Source: Terriglobia bacterium (GTDB taxonomy: Bacteria; Acidobacteriota; Terriglobia; Bryobacterales; Bryobacteraceae). Taken from it: a stretch of DNA of 64,000 nucleotides. Below are positions 34,901 through 43,276 of the stretch, one piece after another (position 1 is the first letter of the stretch; each line of letters starts with the position of its first letter). The stretch covers positions 1 to 64,000 of the forward strand of contig JAJPIT010000062.1 of NCBI GenBank assembly GCA_021324615.1. The letters run 5' to 3'. Position numbers and translations under genes: made by a program. Below the pieces are notes generated by a model, which was given only the letters and a program-made list of their open reading frames with translations, ran no database searches and was not told where the DNA came from.

Positions 34901-35477
34901 GCAGCAGTTCGCTGGTCTGCGACGGCATTCCTCCGATGCTCCAGGCGGCCGCCCCGGCGTTATCGAAGGGATGCACCAGGGTCGGCTGCGCCGTCGCAAT
35001 CACCCCGATCGACAGTTGCGCCAGCATCATCGGCGTGCGCCCGTTCAGCGGAAAATCCTCCACCTGCGCGGTGGTGATCGCCTGCCCCACCGATGCGTTC
35101 TCGGTGTTGGCCAGCGGCGCGGTTTCCGTCACGTCGATCGATTGCGTGAGCTCGCCCACCTCCATCCGGATATCGATCACCGGATGATCTCCCGCGCCGA
35201 TATGAATGCCCTTGCGCTCGTATCGTTTGAATCCGGACGCCTGCGCGGTGAGGTCGTAAGTCCCCGGCGCGAGAAACGGAATCGTGTAGGCGCCGGCGCT
35301 ATCGGAAATGGTTTGCGATTTGCTTCCGGTCGCGGTTTCCGTCGCCACCACCGTGACGTTGGGGACCGCGGCGCCGGCCGGATCGGCCACCGATCCGCTG
35401 ATGGCGCCGCGAAACTCCTGCCCCCGGGCCGCGCCACCCAGCAGGAAAACCACCACAGCGACAAGGCTGCGTTTCAT
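31941..35477 (-). CDS. TonB-dependent receptor with N-terminal carboxypeptidase-regulatory-like domain
   Basis: 1,178 aa from ATG 35477, preceded by GGGAGGGG about 6 nt upstream. Signal peptide (LVAVVVFLLGGAARGQ), then a carboxypeptidase-regulatory-like beta-sandwich at about 25-105 (GAISGSVADPAGAAVPNVTV, TIPFLAPGTYDLTAQASGF), then the plug (AITTAQVEDFPLNGRTPMML, VQEVRVKAFDN, KTGTNSFHG), then a large beta-barrel to a terminal LVW. This Oar-like SusC-independent design is abundant in Acidobacteriota. No SusD lipoprotein gene is adjacent. It is divergent from the uronate genes and shares the operator region, so oligogalacturonide uptake is the likely job (inference). Confidence 0.93.
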   Translation of the reverse strand: MKRSLVAVVVFLLGGAARGQEFRGAISGSVADPAGAAVPNVTVVATETATGSKSQTISDSAGAYTIPFLAPGTYDLTAQASGFKRYERKGIHIGAGDHPVIDIRMEVGELTQSIDVTETAPLANTENASVGQAITTAQVEDFPLNGRTPMMLAQLSIGVIATAQPTLVHPFDNAGAAAWSIGGMPSQTSELLLDGSPDATWDNRLAYSPPQDAVQEVRVKAFDNDAAYGHTGAGTANQILKTGTNSFHGSMYEFTQASRLDAVNFFTNRAGAAVPVTHFNQYGLTAGGPVLLPKIFNGRNRLFWFFAFEKLNDAQPNNSTLGNSTSNYTTVPTDAERKGDFSALNYTLYNPYSAVLNGSTVTRQPFANNVIPATLLNPVAIAYLKYYPEPNTTPLGANGFDNYVSNFLSTDAYDNELGRADYNMSDRSRLFFDIRHNNRVQAKNNYFNNIATGTDLARENWGATVDEVYTITPTAIADVRANFTRMNEVHYEPSQGFDPTQLGFPSYIAAASEYAVMPFVQFGSCGSQTSFQCLGDNSASKDPSQSYQLFGDVAKSVGTHMLKFGVDIRQYRLNTYITGNSAGSYTFGNGWVRQASNSSSTTVVGQDFASFLMGLPTAGQIDLNSYGSYSSYYYAGFVQDDWRITRTLTLNLGLRFDHDTPYAEKFGRTVDGFAFNQPSPIAAAAMAAYAKNPIPQLAPNAFAVNGGLTFPAAGGGAPYQNTSHLFSPRLGFAWSPRALGGATVFRGGFAMFVAPITVANLAINGTYSSNPIVDQEGFSQTTTMVVPSNFLSPAATLSDPFPGGIQRPVGSSQGLATFLGQTVSFFNPSMASPYAMRWNFGVEHTFGKDLLVEVMYEGNHAVHLPIAVTQLNVIPRQFLSTLPVRDQTLINSLTATVPNPFAGLEPGTSLNTSTTTAAQLLSKYPEFPAGEASGSTGVIEQNLTQGRSYFESLNARVEKRLSHGLSLIGAYIFSKLIEQDSWLNDTDPVPEKRISPFDHPEHFVVGATYMLPIGKGKLVNLQSRWMNMLLGGWNLNGIYTYQTGAPLLWTNGSSTSPGDYVYLGTPLTVNPRQVNGDAFNVSAFDTKSADQFQYHIRTFATAYSNLRQDAINNLDASLLKSFYFTEKAYFQLRFEAFNVLNHPAFSAPNTTASSTSFGLITAQANLPRQIQLGARLVW

Positions 35478-35553
35478 AGACTGCCCCTCCCAATGCGATA
35501 GGTCAAATGTACACGCCAGGCCGCTCCGGATCAAACCGGATTCTCTGAACGAT

Positions 35554-35603
35554 AGATTTAGAAAAACTAAATCTCACGCCGCGCGTTTCGCTAAAAACTA
35601 AAT
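35554..35603. promoter_or_regulatory. Operator candidate: palindrome plus direct repeat between TonB receptor and uronate genes
   Basis: AGATTTAG (35554-35561), five A, then CTAAATCT (35567-35574) forms a perfect 8-bp inverted repeat. AAAAACTAAAT from its right half (35562-35572) is repeated exactly at 35593-35603. The offset is 31 bp, about three helical turns, so both sites face the same side of the DNA. This A/T-rich block stands out in a GC-rich genome and lies between two divergent promoters. No regulator gene is adjacent. Confidence 0.6.
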
Positions 35604-35617
35604 TTGGCGAATCTGCT

Positions 35618-35648
35618 TTGACCGCGGCCCGGCCGTTTGCGATAGATT
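35618..35648 (+). promoter_or_regulatory. Promoter candidate for the uronate/pectin operon
   Basis: TTGACC (5 of 6 to TTGACA) at 35618-35623, then 17-19 nt to GATAGA/TAGATT (35641-35648). The latter lies 7 nt before the ATG at 35656, so transcription may begin at or near the start codon. The operator candidate sits directly upstream of the -35. Confidence 0.45.
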
Positions 35649-35655
35649 CTTGAGC

Positions 35656-36918
35656 ATGGCCAGTCTGACTCAGGACCGCGCGGCCGCCGCCTCCGGGATC
35701 GCCGCCCATGTCGAGCACGCGCTTCATTCCATCCCGTTCATCGATATTCACACCCACCTGTTCATGCCCGCGCTGGGGCGGCTCGGGCTGTGGGGCATCG
35801 ACGAGCTGATCACGTATCACTATCTCGAAGCCGAGCTGTTCCGCTCCTCCACGCTGACTCCGGAAAAATATTTCGCGATGAGCAAACGGGAGAAAGCCGA
35901 CGCGATCTGGCAAGCCTTGTTCGTGGAGAATCCTCCGGTATCGGAATCGACCCGCGGCGTCGTCGCCGTGCTCCAGGCCTTCGATCTGCCCACCTCCTCG
36001 CCCGACCTGCGCGAGGCGCGCGCCTTTTTCGCATCGCGGCAACTGGATTCGCACATCGATCACGTCCTGAAGCTCGCCGGCGTCAGCGAGGTGGTGATGA
36101 CCAACGATCCTCTGGACCCGGAAGAAGCTCCGCTGTGGGAACACGCCGCCGCAGACCGCCGCTTTCATCCCGTGCTGCGCCTGGACCGCATCCTGAACAA
36201 GTGGCCCGACCATTGGCAGATTCTCCAATCGCAGGGCTACCGCGTGGATGCCGAAGCCTCCGGCGGCGCCATCGCCGAGGTCCGCCGCTTCCTCGCCGAT
36301 TGGTGCCGGCGGATGAAGCCGGTCTACATGGCCGTCTCGCTTCCCGATACGTTCCAGTTCCCGGAAAACTCGCTGCGCGGCCGGCTGCTGGCTGAGGCGG
36401 TTCTGCCCGCCTGCCGCGAATTCGATCTGCCGCTGTCCACCATGATCGGCCCGCGCTATCAGGTCAATCCCCGCTTGAAGCTGGCCGGCGACGGCGTGGG
36501 CAAGGCCGATCTCCGCGCGGTGGAGCGCCTGGCCGCCGATTATCCCGAGAATCGATATTTCATCAGCGTCCTCAGCCGCGAAAATCAACACGAGCTGTGC
36601 GTCTACTGCCGCAAATTCGCCAACCTCATGCCCTTCGGATGCTGGTGGTTCCTCAACAACCCCAGCATCGTCGAGGAGATCACGCGGGAGCGCATTGAAA
36701 TGATCGGGACCAGCTTCATCCCCCAGCATAGCGACGCCCGCGTGCTCGAACAGGTGTTTTACAAATGGCGCAACACGCGCCGCACGCTCGCGCCTATCCT
36801 CACCAACGCCTATTCCCTGCTGGCCGAGGACGGGCGGGCCGTCACGGCAGCCGATATCGAACAGGACGTCAGGCGAATGTTCCGGACCAATTTCGAGCGC
36901 TGGATCCGCCGCGCATGA
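35656..36918 (+). CDS. Uronate isomerase-like protein (UxaC family)
   Basis: 420 aa from ATG 35656. UxaC interconverts galacturonate/tagaturonate and glucuronate/fructuronate inside the cell. The amidohydrolase-fold start is FIDIHTHLFMPALGRLGLWG (HxH at about 31-33). Later LSTMIGPRYQVNPRLKLAGD and CVYCRKFANLMPFGCWWFLNN match the region of UxaC around its substrate site, and IEMIGTSFIPQHSDARVLEQ fits the C-terminal Asp strand. It is more divergent than E. coli UxaC, so the exact substrate is open. It is followed by uxaE with a 4-nt overlap and then a polygalacturonase gene, which supports galacturonate. Confidence 0.78.
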   Translation: MASLTQDRAAAASGIAAHVEHALHSIPFIDIHTHLFMPALGRLGLWGIDELITYHYLEAELFRSSTLTPEKYFAMSKREKADAIWQALFVENPPVSESTRGVVAVLQAFDLPTSSPDLREARAFFASRQLDSHIDHVLKLAGVSEVVMTNDPLDPEEAPLWEHAAADRRFHPVLRLDRILNKWPDHWQILQSQGYRVDAEASGGAIAEVRRFLADWCRRMKPVYMAVSLPDTFQFPENSLRGRLLAEAVLPACREFDLPLSTMIGPRYQVNPRLKLAGDGVGKADLRAVERLAADYPENRYFISVLSRENQHELCVYCRKFANLMPFGCWWFLNNPSIVEEITRERIEMIGTSFIPQHSDARVLEQVFYKWRNTRRTLAPILTNAYSLLAEDGRAVTAADIEQDVRRMFRTNFERWIRRA

Positions 36919-38624
36919 GCACGCCGGCCGCTCTCCACGAGATCGCCGCGATTGAAGCGCAGCTTGCGCGCGGCGATGAAGCATTCCGCGCGGCGAAGAT
37001 CCCGGGCGTCTTCACGCGATCGCTGACGCGCCGCGGCGGCGCGGCCTACCTCGCCACTGACGCCGGACTGCTGCAAATCGGCGGATCGCCCAATTTCGCG
37101 GCTCCGCTGTGGCGTGAAGGCGATCATTATTTATATGCCTTCGGCCCCGCCGATCATGACAACCTCCGGAAATTCGCCGCCGAGATCGACCCTTCCTTTC
37201 TTCCCCGCCCGCAGCGCGATCAGCCCGCGATCGCCGCCGGCAACCGCCATCCGGAAATCAGCCTGCCCGCCGTATTCGAGGCTTTCCAGTCGATTCTGGA
37301 CTCCACCGGCCGCAATCTCGCCTCCACGGTGCAGCTTTCCGCCACGCGCGAGATGGCCACCGAGGAACAGATCGCCGCGCGCGATGGATCGGACCCCACC
37401 GCGCCGGGGCACACCCGGGTGAGCATCCGTCATCTTTATCACGCCGGGTTATGGGCCGCGATCCGCGCCGGCTATCGACACGGCTATAGCGCCGAAGCCG
37501 ATCATTTCATCGTCAGCGGCGCTGACGATCGCGCCATCGCGCGGTCGGTCGAAGCGGTCAAGGAGGCGATCCGCCAGGCGGACGGCTACACCAAGTTCAC
37601 TACCGACACTTCGCGCCTCTTCGACCTGCGCGCCGACCCGCGTCATCCGCAGCCCTATTCCGATGCGGAAATCGACGATCTCTTCGCCCGCCGCCTGACC
37701 GCGGAAGAGCGCGCCTGGGTCCTGGACGCGTTCGCGAAGCCGTTCCCCTGCGAGGATCGCGAATATCGCTTCCCGCCCGCCGCCATCCGCCGCCTGGCCG
37801 TGAAGTTCGGCCCCAGCCTGAAGCTCAACGAGGAACTGTTTGACGCGATTTCCCGCGCCAAGCAGGGAGCGCCGTTCGATTTCGAGCCGTCGCTTGATGA
37901 AGCCGAAACGCTGACCACCCCGCTCGAGCTGATCTTCTACATGCACTGGCTGCGCGAGCGCGGCCGGCCGGCGCAGCTCGTCCCCCCCAACTTGGGCTTC
38001 AAAAAGCGCCAGGCCTATCCGGAAACCAGCGCGGAGCTGGAGCGCTACGCCGCGCACAAAATGTGGCCGGAGCTTTCCTCGGTCGCCAGCCCGCTCACTG
38101 AGCTTCAGTCGCGCGTCGCCGCGCTGGCATCGGTGGCGCGCTTTTTCAACGGAACCCTCAGCATTCACTCCGGCAGCGGCAAGCAGCCCGCCGTGCTGGC
38201 CAGTATCGGCGAAGCGACGCGCGGCCGCCTCAACTACAAAATCTCCGGCGAGCTGCAACTGCAATTATTCGATGTGCTCGCCGAGCAGCCGGAAGGCTCG
38301 CCCGAACGCGCTCTGTTTGAGAGGATGGTGGCCGCCTGCGAAAAATTCGCGGCGCGGAACGCCTTTGGCGAAGAAAGCGCCCTCGCCGCGCGGTATCATG
38401 CCACGCACGGCGCCTCGCTCGGCGACGCATCGCGCGGGCGCGTCGATGGAAACCTGTTTCTGGTGTTCTGGCTCGGCAACATGGTCGGCTGCCGCGATGA
38501 GGATGGCGCGTTCTTCAAGGACAAACTGGACCGCCTGCCCTCCGCAATTGTCGAAGAAACGCGCCGCCGCAATGCCGCTTACATCCGCTGGCTGGCGGCC
38601 CATCTGTTTGGAGACGCCGCTTGA
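36915..38624 (+). CDS. uxaE: Tagaturonate epimerase (UxaE family)
   Basis: 569 aa from ATG 36915, overlapping the uxaC-like stop by 4 nt. The family, characterised in Thermotoga, epimerises tagaturonate to fructuronate, joining galacturonate to the fructuronate/mannonate branch. Seen: FTRSLTRRGGAAYLATDAGL, TRVSIRHLYHAGLWAAIRAGY, TKFTTDTSRLFDL, FNGTLSIHSGSGKQPAVL and GRLNYKISGELQLQLFDVLA, which I recognise as the UxaE domain pattern. No membrane segment, so it is cytoplasmic. Together with UxaC it provides two steps after pectin cleavage; the reductase and dehydratase of that branch are not in this cluster. Confidence 0.8.
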   Translation: MSTPAALHEIAAIEAQLARGDEAFRAAKIPGVFTRSLTRRGGAAYLATDAGLLQIGGSPNFAAPLWREGDHYLYAFGPADHDNLRKFAAEIDPSFLPRPQRDQPAIAAGNRHPEISLPAVFEAFQSILDSTGRNLASTVQLSATREMATEEQIAARDGSDPTAPGHTRVSIRHLYHAGLWAAIRAGYRHGYSAEADHFIVSGADDRAIARSVEAVKEAIRQADGYTKFTTDTSRLFDLRADPRHPQPYSDAEIDDLFARRLTAEERAWVLDAFAKPFPCEDREYRFPPAAIRRLAVKFGPSLKLNEELFDAISRAKQGAPFDFEPSLDEAETLTTPLELIFYMHWLRERGRPAQLVPPNLGFKKRQAYPETSAELERYAAHKMWPELSSVASPLTELQSRVAALASVARFFNGTLSIHSGSGKQPAVLASIGEATRGRLNYKISGELQLQLFDVLAEQPEGSPERALFERMVAACEKFAARNAFGEESALAARYHATHGASLGDASRGRVDGNLFLVFWLGNMVGCRDEDGAFFKDKLDRLPSAIVEETRRRNAAYIRWLAAHLFGDAA

Positions 38625-38641
38625 GGAGGACTTCGGATTCC

Positions 38642-39964
38642 ATGAACCGCCGGACTTTTCTCGCCGCTTCCGCCGCCGCGATGCTGCCCGCCGCCGATCC
38701 GGAATCGGAGATCCGCGCGCGCATCAAGCCTCCACAGTTCCCCGCGCGGGACTTCGACATCACCCGCTACGGCGCGCGCGGCGACGGACGCACGCTGGCT
38801 TCCGCAAGCATCGCCCGCGCCATCGAGGCTTGCGCCGCCGCGGGCGGCGGGCGCGTCGTCGTCCCGCCCGGCGATTTCCTCACTGGAGCGATTCACCTGA
38901 AATCCCGCGTCGCGCTGCATCTGGAAAGCGGCGCCACGCTGCGCTTCTCCCGCGATCCCAAACATTATCTGCCCGCCGTGTTCTCGCGTTGGGAAGGCAT
39001 CGAGTGCATGAACTACTCGCCCTTCATCTACGCGCTGGACCAGAGCGGCATCGCCATCACCGGCGCCGGCACGCTCGACGGCCAGGCCGATCACGAACAC
39101 TGGTGGGATTGGCGGGACCGCGCGCGCTCCACCGACCGGCCCGCGCTTCAAAAAATGGGCGAGGCGGGAACGCCCGTAAGCGACCGCGTCTTCGGCGAGG
39201 GACACTATCTCCGCCCGCAGTTCATCCAGCCCTATCGCTGCCACGACGTTCTCATCGAAGGCGTCACCATCCGCAATTCGCCGATGTGGGAGATTCATCC
39301 GGTGCTGTGCCGCAACGTCACCGTGCGCGGCGTGAAAATCGACAGCCACGGCCCCAACAACGACGGCTGCGACCCGGAATCGTGCGCCGACGTGCTGATC
39401 GAGGGCTGCGTTTTTTCCACCGGCGACGATTGCATCGCCATCAAATCCGGCCGCAACTCCGATGGCCGCCGCGTCAACGTGCCTTGTGAAAACCTCATCG
39501 TCGCCGGTTGCCGGATGGAGGATGGCCACGGCGGCGTGAGCATCGGCAGCGAAATTTCCGGCGGCGTCCGCAACGTCTTCGTCCGCAACTGCCGGATGAG
39601 CAGCCCGCGCCTGGAACGCGCGCTGCGGCTGAAAACCAACTCCTACCGCGGCGGCTTCATCGAAAACGTCTCCTTCCGCGGCGTGGAAATCGGCGAAGTC
39701 GCCGCCGACGCGATTCAGATCGATTTTTTCTATGAAGAAGGCGAAGGCGGGCCGTTCCTTCCGGTGGCGCGCAATATCGAAATTCGCGATGTCACCTGCG
39801 GCCGCGCCAATGACGCGTTAAATCTGCGCGGCTACGCGAGCTCGCCGATCCGCGGCGTGCGCGTCATCGATTGCAAGTTCGACAACGTGAAAAAGCCGAA
39901 CCTGATCGAGCACGTCGAAGGCCTGGAACTGCGCAACGTTCTCATCAACGGCAAGCCGGCGTGA
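38642..39964 (+). CDS. Exported GH28 polygalacturonase-type glycoside hydrolase
   Basis: 440 aa from ATG 38642; a TTG at 38621 overlapping the uxaE stop is the alternative, with GAGGAGG between. The N-terminus NRRTFLAASAAAML is a twin-arginine-like signal. The right-handed beta-helix carries all GH28 active-site motifs: NNDGCDPESC (N-x-D), STGDDCIAIKSG (DD), GHGGVSIGSE (G-H-G) and LRLKTN (R-x-K). It cuts alpha-1,4-galacturonan; exo or rhamnogalacturonan variants cannot be distinguished. As third gene of the operon it supplies galacturonate to UxaC and UxaE. Confidence 0.9.
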   Translation: MNRRTFLAASAAAMLPAADPESEIRARIKPPQFPARDFDITRYGARGDGRTLASASIARAIEACAAAGGGRVVVPPGDFLTGAIHLKSRVALHLESGATLRFSRDPKHYLPAVFSRWEGIECMNYSPFIYALDQSGIAITGAGTLDGQADHEHWWDWRDRARSTDRPALQKMGEAGTPVSDRVFGEGHYLRPQFIQPYRCHDVLIEGVTIRNSPMWEIHPVLCRNVTVRGVKIDSHGPNNDGCDPESCADVLIEGCVFSTGDDCIAIKSGRNSDGRRVNVPCENLIVAGCRMEDGHGGVSIGSEISGGVRNVFVRNCRMSSPRLERALRLKTNSYRGGFIENVSFRGVEIGEVAADAIQIDFFYEEGEGGPFLPVARNIEIRDVTCGRANDALNLRGYASSPIRGVRVIDCKFDNVKKPNLIEHVEGLELRNVLINGKPA

Positions 39965-39977
39965 CCGTCCGCCGCCA

Positions 39978-40412
39978 TCACCAGTCCGAATAGAGCGAAC
40001 CATCCAGGCTCTTCTGGTCGGACCCGCTGTGCACGTCCCAAATGCCCGGATCGGTCTGATCCACCGCGGTCAGCGCATCTTCGGTCACGATCCTCCAAGT
40101 GGTGTTGCTGCCGGTGATGGGGTCGTAGGGAATCTCGCGCAGGTAGCCCTGATCCACCAGATCCTGAAGCGTCTGCGGCGCCTTCTTTTTATCGAAGGTG
40201 TACTCGTCGATCACCGTGCGCAGCGTGAACAGATTGTTCTTGAGGATACTCTCCTTGCTGCGGATGAGCGATTTTTGATACAGCGGCACGGCGATCGAAA
40301 CCAGAATGGAGATGATCGCCATCACGATCATCAATTCGATCAGCGTGTAGCCGCGGCCGGCGCGGGTCCGGCGCGGCGCAGGGCCGTTACCACTGGGAAT
40401 AAGGAGTTCCAT
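39978..40412 (-). CDS. Type II secretion/type IV pilus pseudopilin (GspG-like)
   Basis: 144 aa from ATG 40412, 26 bp inside the upstream pseudopilin gene. The prepilin leader ends RAGRG|YTLIELMIVMAIISILV: the peptidase cuts after Gly, the +5 Glu is present, and the hydrophobic helix follows. The first mature residue is Tyr rather than Phe. The C-terminal part has DPITGSNTTWRIV and GIWDVHSGSDQKSLDGSLYSDW (split at SG), the calcium-loop pattern of major pseudopilins. The leader is unusually long (about 29 residues). Confidence 0.87.
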   Translation of the reverse strand: MELLIPSGNGPAPRRTRAGRGYTLIELMIVMAIISILVSIAVPLYQKSLIRSKESILKNNLFTLRTVIDEYTFDKKKAPQTLQDLVDQGYLREIPYDPITGSNTTWRIVTEDALTAVDQTDPGIWDVHSGSDQKSLDGSLYSDW

Positions 40413-40848
40413 CGCGCGCTTTCTCCGGACTCTTCGTATAGACGTCGAAGACGTTCTGCCCGCCCCAGCTTTGCGCATCAGGGTCGTCCTGGGTGCTGTG
40501 CAGTCCCCAGTCCTTGCTGTTGGTCATCGGATCGGTGGGAATGCGCCGCAGAAATTTGATCTTCTTTCCTTCCGCCGATTGCAGCAGCTTCACGCCGTCC
40601 ACCAGTTGCTGGAGCGACTCCGGATAGCCGTCCGTGCCCAGCTTCACCTCGATCTTACCCTGCGTGGCCGCGTCTTTATAGGCGTCGATCGCGTCACGGA
40701 TCTGTTTCAGCGCGTAGCGCAGCTCGCGTTCTTTCTCAATCCGCACGCGATAGCGCGCCAGCGGCACCGCCATTGTCGTCAGCAGAGACAGGATCGTGAA
40801 GGCCACGATCAACTCCACCAGAGTCAGTCCCTGTTCGCCGCGTTTCAT
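40387..40848 (-). CDS. Type II secretion/type IV pilus pseudopilin
   Basis: 153 aa. Short leader KRGEQG|LTLVELIVAFTILSLLT, with prepilin peptidase Gly, +5 Glu and a hydrophobic helix; the first mature residue is Leu. Then a long helix (RIEKERELRYALKQIRDAID), and C-terminal DPMTNSKDWGLHSTQDDPDA and FDVYTKSPEKARDGTPYSQW, again the GspG-like end. It sits 9 bp after the secretin stop and overlaps the next pseudopilin gene, so all three are one transcription unit. Two adjacent GspG-like genes suggest a diversified pseudopilus. Confidence 0.87.
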   Translation of the reverse strand: MKRGEQGLTLVELIVAFTILSLLTTMAVPLARYRVRIEKERELRYALKQIRDAIDAYKDAATQGKIEVKLGTDGYPESLQQLVDGVKLLQSAEGKKIKFLRRIPTDPMTNSKDWGLHSTQDDPDAQSWGGQNVFDVYTKSPEKARDGTPYSQW

Positions 40849-40857
40849 ACCCTACCT

Positions 40858-43206
40858 TCACTGTACCGTCACGGTCAGCGACCCCAGGCTGGCCGGAATC
40901 ACGCCGCCCTTGGAGTCCTTGAGCGCCGAGGCATCCAGCGTCACCGTGGTCGGACCCTTGGCCACTCCGACAAAGCTCAGCGTCGCCACCACGCCCGATC
41001 CGCTTACCCCGGACGATCCCGGCGGGAGCGTGATCATGATCGTCCCTTCGCCCGTGTCGTTCCGAATATCCTTCGTCGCCGACGGGGTGACGCCGCCCTG
41101 CGCCAGCAGCGCTCCCGGAGCCATATCGTTTAGGCGCAGATGCGCCGGATCGTACTTGACGCGGATCGGCGCGGCCGCAACCAGGCCGTTCGCGTCACGA
41201 ACCTCAACCGTCACCGCCAGCGGGCTTCCTTGCGCCACGCTCACCGCGGAAGGCACGAAATCGAGGCGCGGTCCGGAAGCCTGCGTTCCCGGCTTGGCCG
41301 GCTCGGGTGCGGGCGGCGCCGCCGGCTCCGGCGCCGGAGCATAGTACAGCTTCACGTTCTGATCGTTGCCCGCGTAAACGCCGCGGTAGTTCTCCGCCGT
41401 GTAATTCGGCGTCCGCACGATGTGCGGGATGATGGCGATCAGCAGGTCGCTCGATTCCTTATCGGTGTTGGTCGAGCCGCCCAGAATGCCGCCCAGCACC
41501 GGGATGCTGGTGATCCCCGGAATGCCGCTGAGCGAGCGTGAATCCGAAGTCTGCGTCACTCCTCCCAAAATGCTCACTTCGCCGTTGCGCAGCCGCAGAT
41601 CGGCGGTGTTCTTGTTTTGCGCGATCACCGGCTGGGAAATGCCCCCGAGGTTGTTGTAGGAGGCGACGCTCGACACGTTCACCTCGACGTGCATCGTCAC
41701 TTCGTCGCTCGAATGAACCGTGGGCTGTATCGTCAGTTCCACTCCGGTATCGATGTAGCTGAACTGCGTGGAAACCAGCGGGCTCACGCCGACCGTGCCC
41801 ACGCCCGGCTGATAACTTCCCGTCGCATACGGGATGCGCTGGCCGACTTTCAGATCCGCCTTCATCCCATCGGACATACGCACCGTCGGCGAATCGAGCA
41901 CTCTGGTTTTGCTGTCGGTGAGCATCAGGTTCAACAGCGCGCCGGGAAGCGAAGTGGCCCAATCCCCCGTCCTCAGATGGCCGAGTTGATTCAGCGCCAC
42001 TAAGCTGCCGGAGGTCCCGCTCGATCCGGTGGTGCCCGTGGTCGGCGTGGTGGTGGTGCTGGTCGTCGAACCGGTGCCCGTGGCGGTGCCGGTTCCCGTC
42101 GAGCCGGTGGCCGCCGCCACCGGATTGGCCGGCGCGAAGGCCACCGGAAGGCTGAGCCCGCCCGCCCCGCTGGCGTTCACCAGGCTGGCCCCCAGCGCCT
42201 TGGTGCGCGAACTGCTCGCCGACATCACGATCACGTCCACCACCACCTCCGCCTTCGGCTTATCCAGATCGTGAACCAGCTTCTCCGCCAGCGCCACCGC
42301 ATCCACCGGCCCCCGCACGACCATCGCCCTCTGCGCGTTGTAGGTGAACACGCGGCGGATGTCGGCCACCGTGCGGATCGCGGTGGCGATCTCCTGAAAT
42401 TCCTGCGGGGTGGTCGCATTGGTGATGTAGAACGTCTTCACCACTTCATCGTCGTAATCGCGATGCTTGGTGGGGTTGTCTTCGGTGACGAAAATCGCCG
42501 TCGCCGAGATCGGCTTCCAGAACGTATGCGTCAGCACCGCCAGATAATTGAACGCCTCCTCCGGCGTCACCGCGGGCATCTCCGCGTTGAAGCCGCGCGC
42601 CGGCGCCGTGTACTGCGAATCGAACAGCACATTCACTCCCGCCAGCTTTCCGACTGTTTCATACAGGACCTTCGGCGGCTGATTGTTCATCTTCAGCGGG
42701 CCGATGCTCCGCAGCACCGGCTTCAACTCCGGCGGGCCTTGAATCGATTCGATGCGCTGCTCGCTTTCGCGCCGCATCCTTTCGGCCGGCGTAAGCCCCC
42801 GCTCCGCCGCCGATTCGCCCGGCTTGGCGGTCTCGATCATCCCCTGCGTGCGCTTGATCTCTTCCACCGCGATCGGGGACGAAGGATCGGCAATCAGCGC
42901 CTTCTCAAACTCCCCCAGCGCATCCTCCAGCTTGCCCTCCTGCCGCAGCTTCAGCCCGCGATTGACGTGCATCGCCCCGGCTTGAAACCGCGCCCGCCGC
43001 ATCGCCATGGTGTACTGCGGATCGTTGGGCTTGAAATCGAGCGCCTGAAGGTAATCCTCCAGCGCGCCGTCCCAGTCCTGCCTGGCCTCCGCCGCCTGCC
43101 CCTGCGCAAACAACTTATCCGCCTTGCTCTTGGCTTCCAGCCTTCCAGCCACCCCGAAAATGACCGCCAAGGCCCCCACGATGATACGTAAATGGTTCTG
43201 CTTCAT
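40858..43206 (-). CDS. Secretin (GspD/PilQ family) with N-terminal TPR and C-terminal cohesin domain
   Basis: 782 aa from ATG 43206, which gives the signal peptide [15 protein letters not shown]. Domains: TPR-like helices at about 22-110 ([39 protein letters not shown]); a secretin N-domain ([40 protein letters not shown]); a low-complexity Gly/Thr/Ser loop; the secretin barrel ([40 protein letters not shown]); then about 645-782, a cohesin-type beta-sandwich ([57 protein letters not shown]). It forms the outer-membrane gate for the two pseudopilins downstream. The cohesin is probably periplasmic or surface-facing, for docking. Confidence 0.9.
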   Translation of the reverse strand: MKQNHLRIIVGALAVIFGVAGRLEAKSKADKLFAQGQAAEARQDWDGALEDYLQALDFKPNDPQYTMAMRRARFQAGAMHVNRGLKLRQEGKLEDALGEFEKALIADPSSPIAVEEIKRTQGMIETAKPGESAAERGLTPAERMRRESEQRIESIQGPPELKPVLRSIGPLKMNNQPPKVLYETVGKLAGVNVLFDSQYTAPARGFNAEMPAVTPEEAFNYLAVLTHTFWKPISATAIFVTEDNPTKHRDYDDEVVKTFYITNATTPQEFQEIATAIRTVADIRRVFTYNAQRAMVVRGPVDAVALAEKLVHDLDKPKAEVVVDVIVMSASSSRTKALGASLVNASGAGGLSLPVAFAPANPVAAATGSTGTGTATGTGSTTSTTTTPTTGTTGSSGTSGSLVALNQLGHLRTGDWATSLPGALLNLMLTDSKTRVLDSPTVRMSDGMKADLKVGQRIPYATGSYQPGVGTVGVSPLVSTQFSYIDTGVELTIQPTVHSSDEVTMHVEVNVSSVASYNNLGGISQPVIAQNKNTADLRLRNGEVSILGGVTQTSDSRSLSGIPGITSIPVLGGILGGSTNTDKESSDLLIAIIPHIVRTPNYTAENYRGVYAGNDQNVKLYYAPAPEPAAPPAPEPAKPGTQASGPRLDFVPSAVSVAQGSPLAVTVEVRDANGLVAAAPIRVKYDPAHLRLNDMAPGALLAQGGVTPSATKDIRNDTGEGTIMITLPPGSSGVSGSGVVATLSFVGVAKGPTTVTLDASALKDSKGGVIPASLGSLTVTVQ

Positions 43207-43276
43207 CAGGTTACAAAATCGTGATAAACTGAGGCGAAAGACCTCCGAAAAGACTGACGCGGCGCGGGTTCCAGGC

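Noticed and set aside
33306-35501. 731-codon open frame antisense to the TonB receptor gene
   Set aside because: A shadow frame created by GC-rich third positions; basic, Arg-rich composition, no recognisable domain, and the opposite strand has clear TonB receptor motifs.
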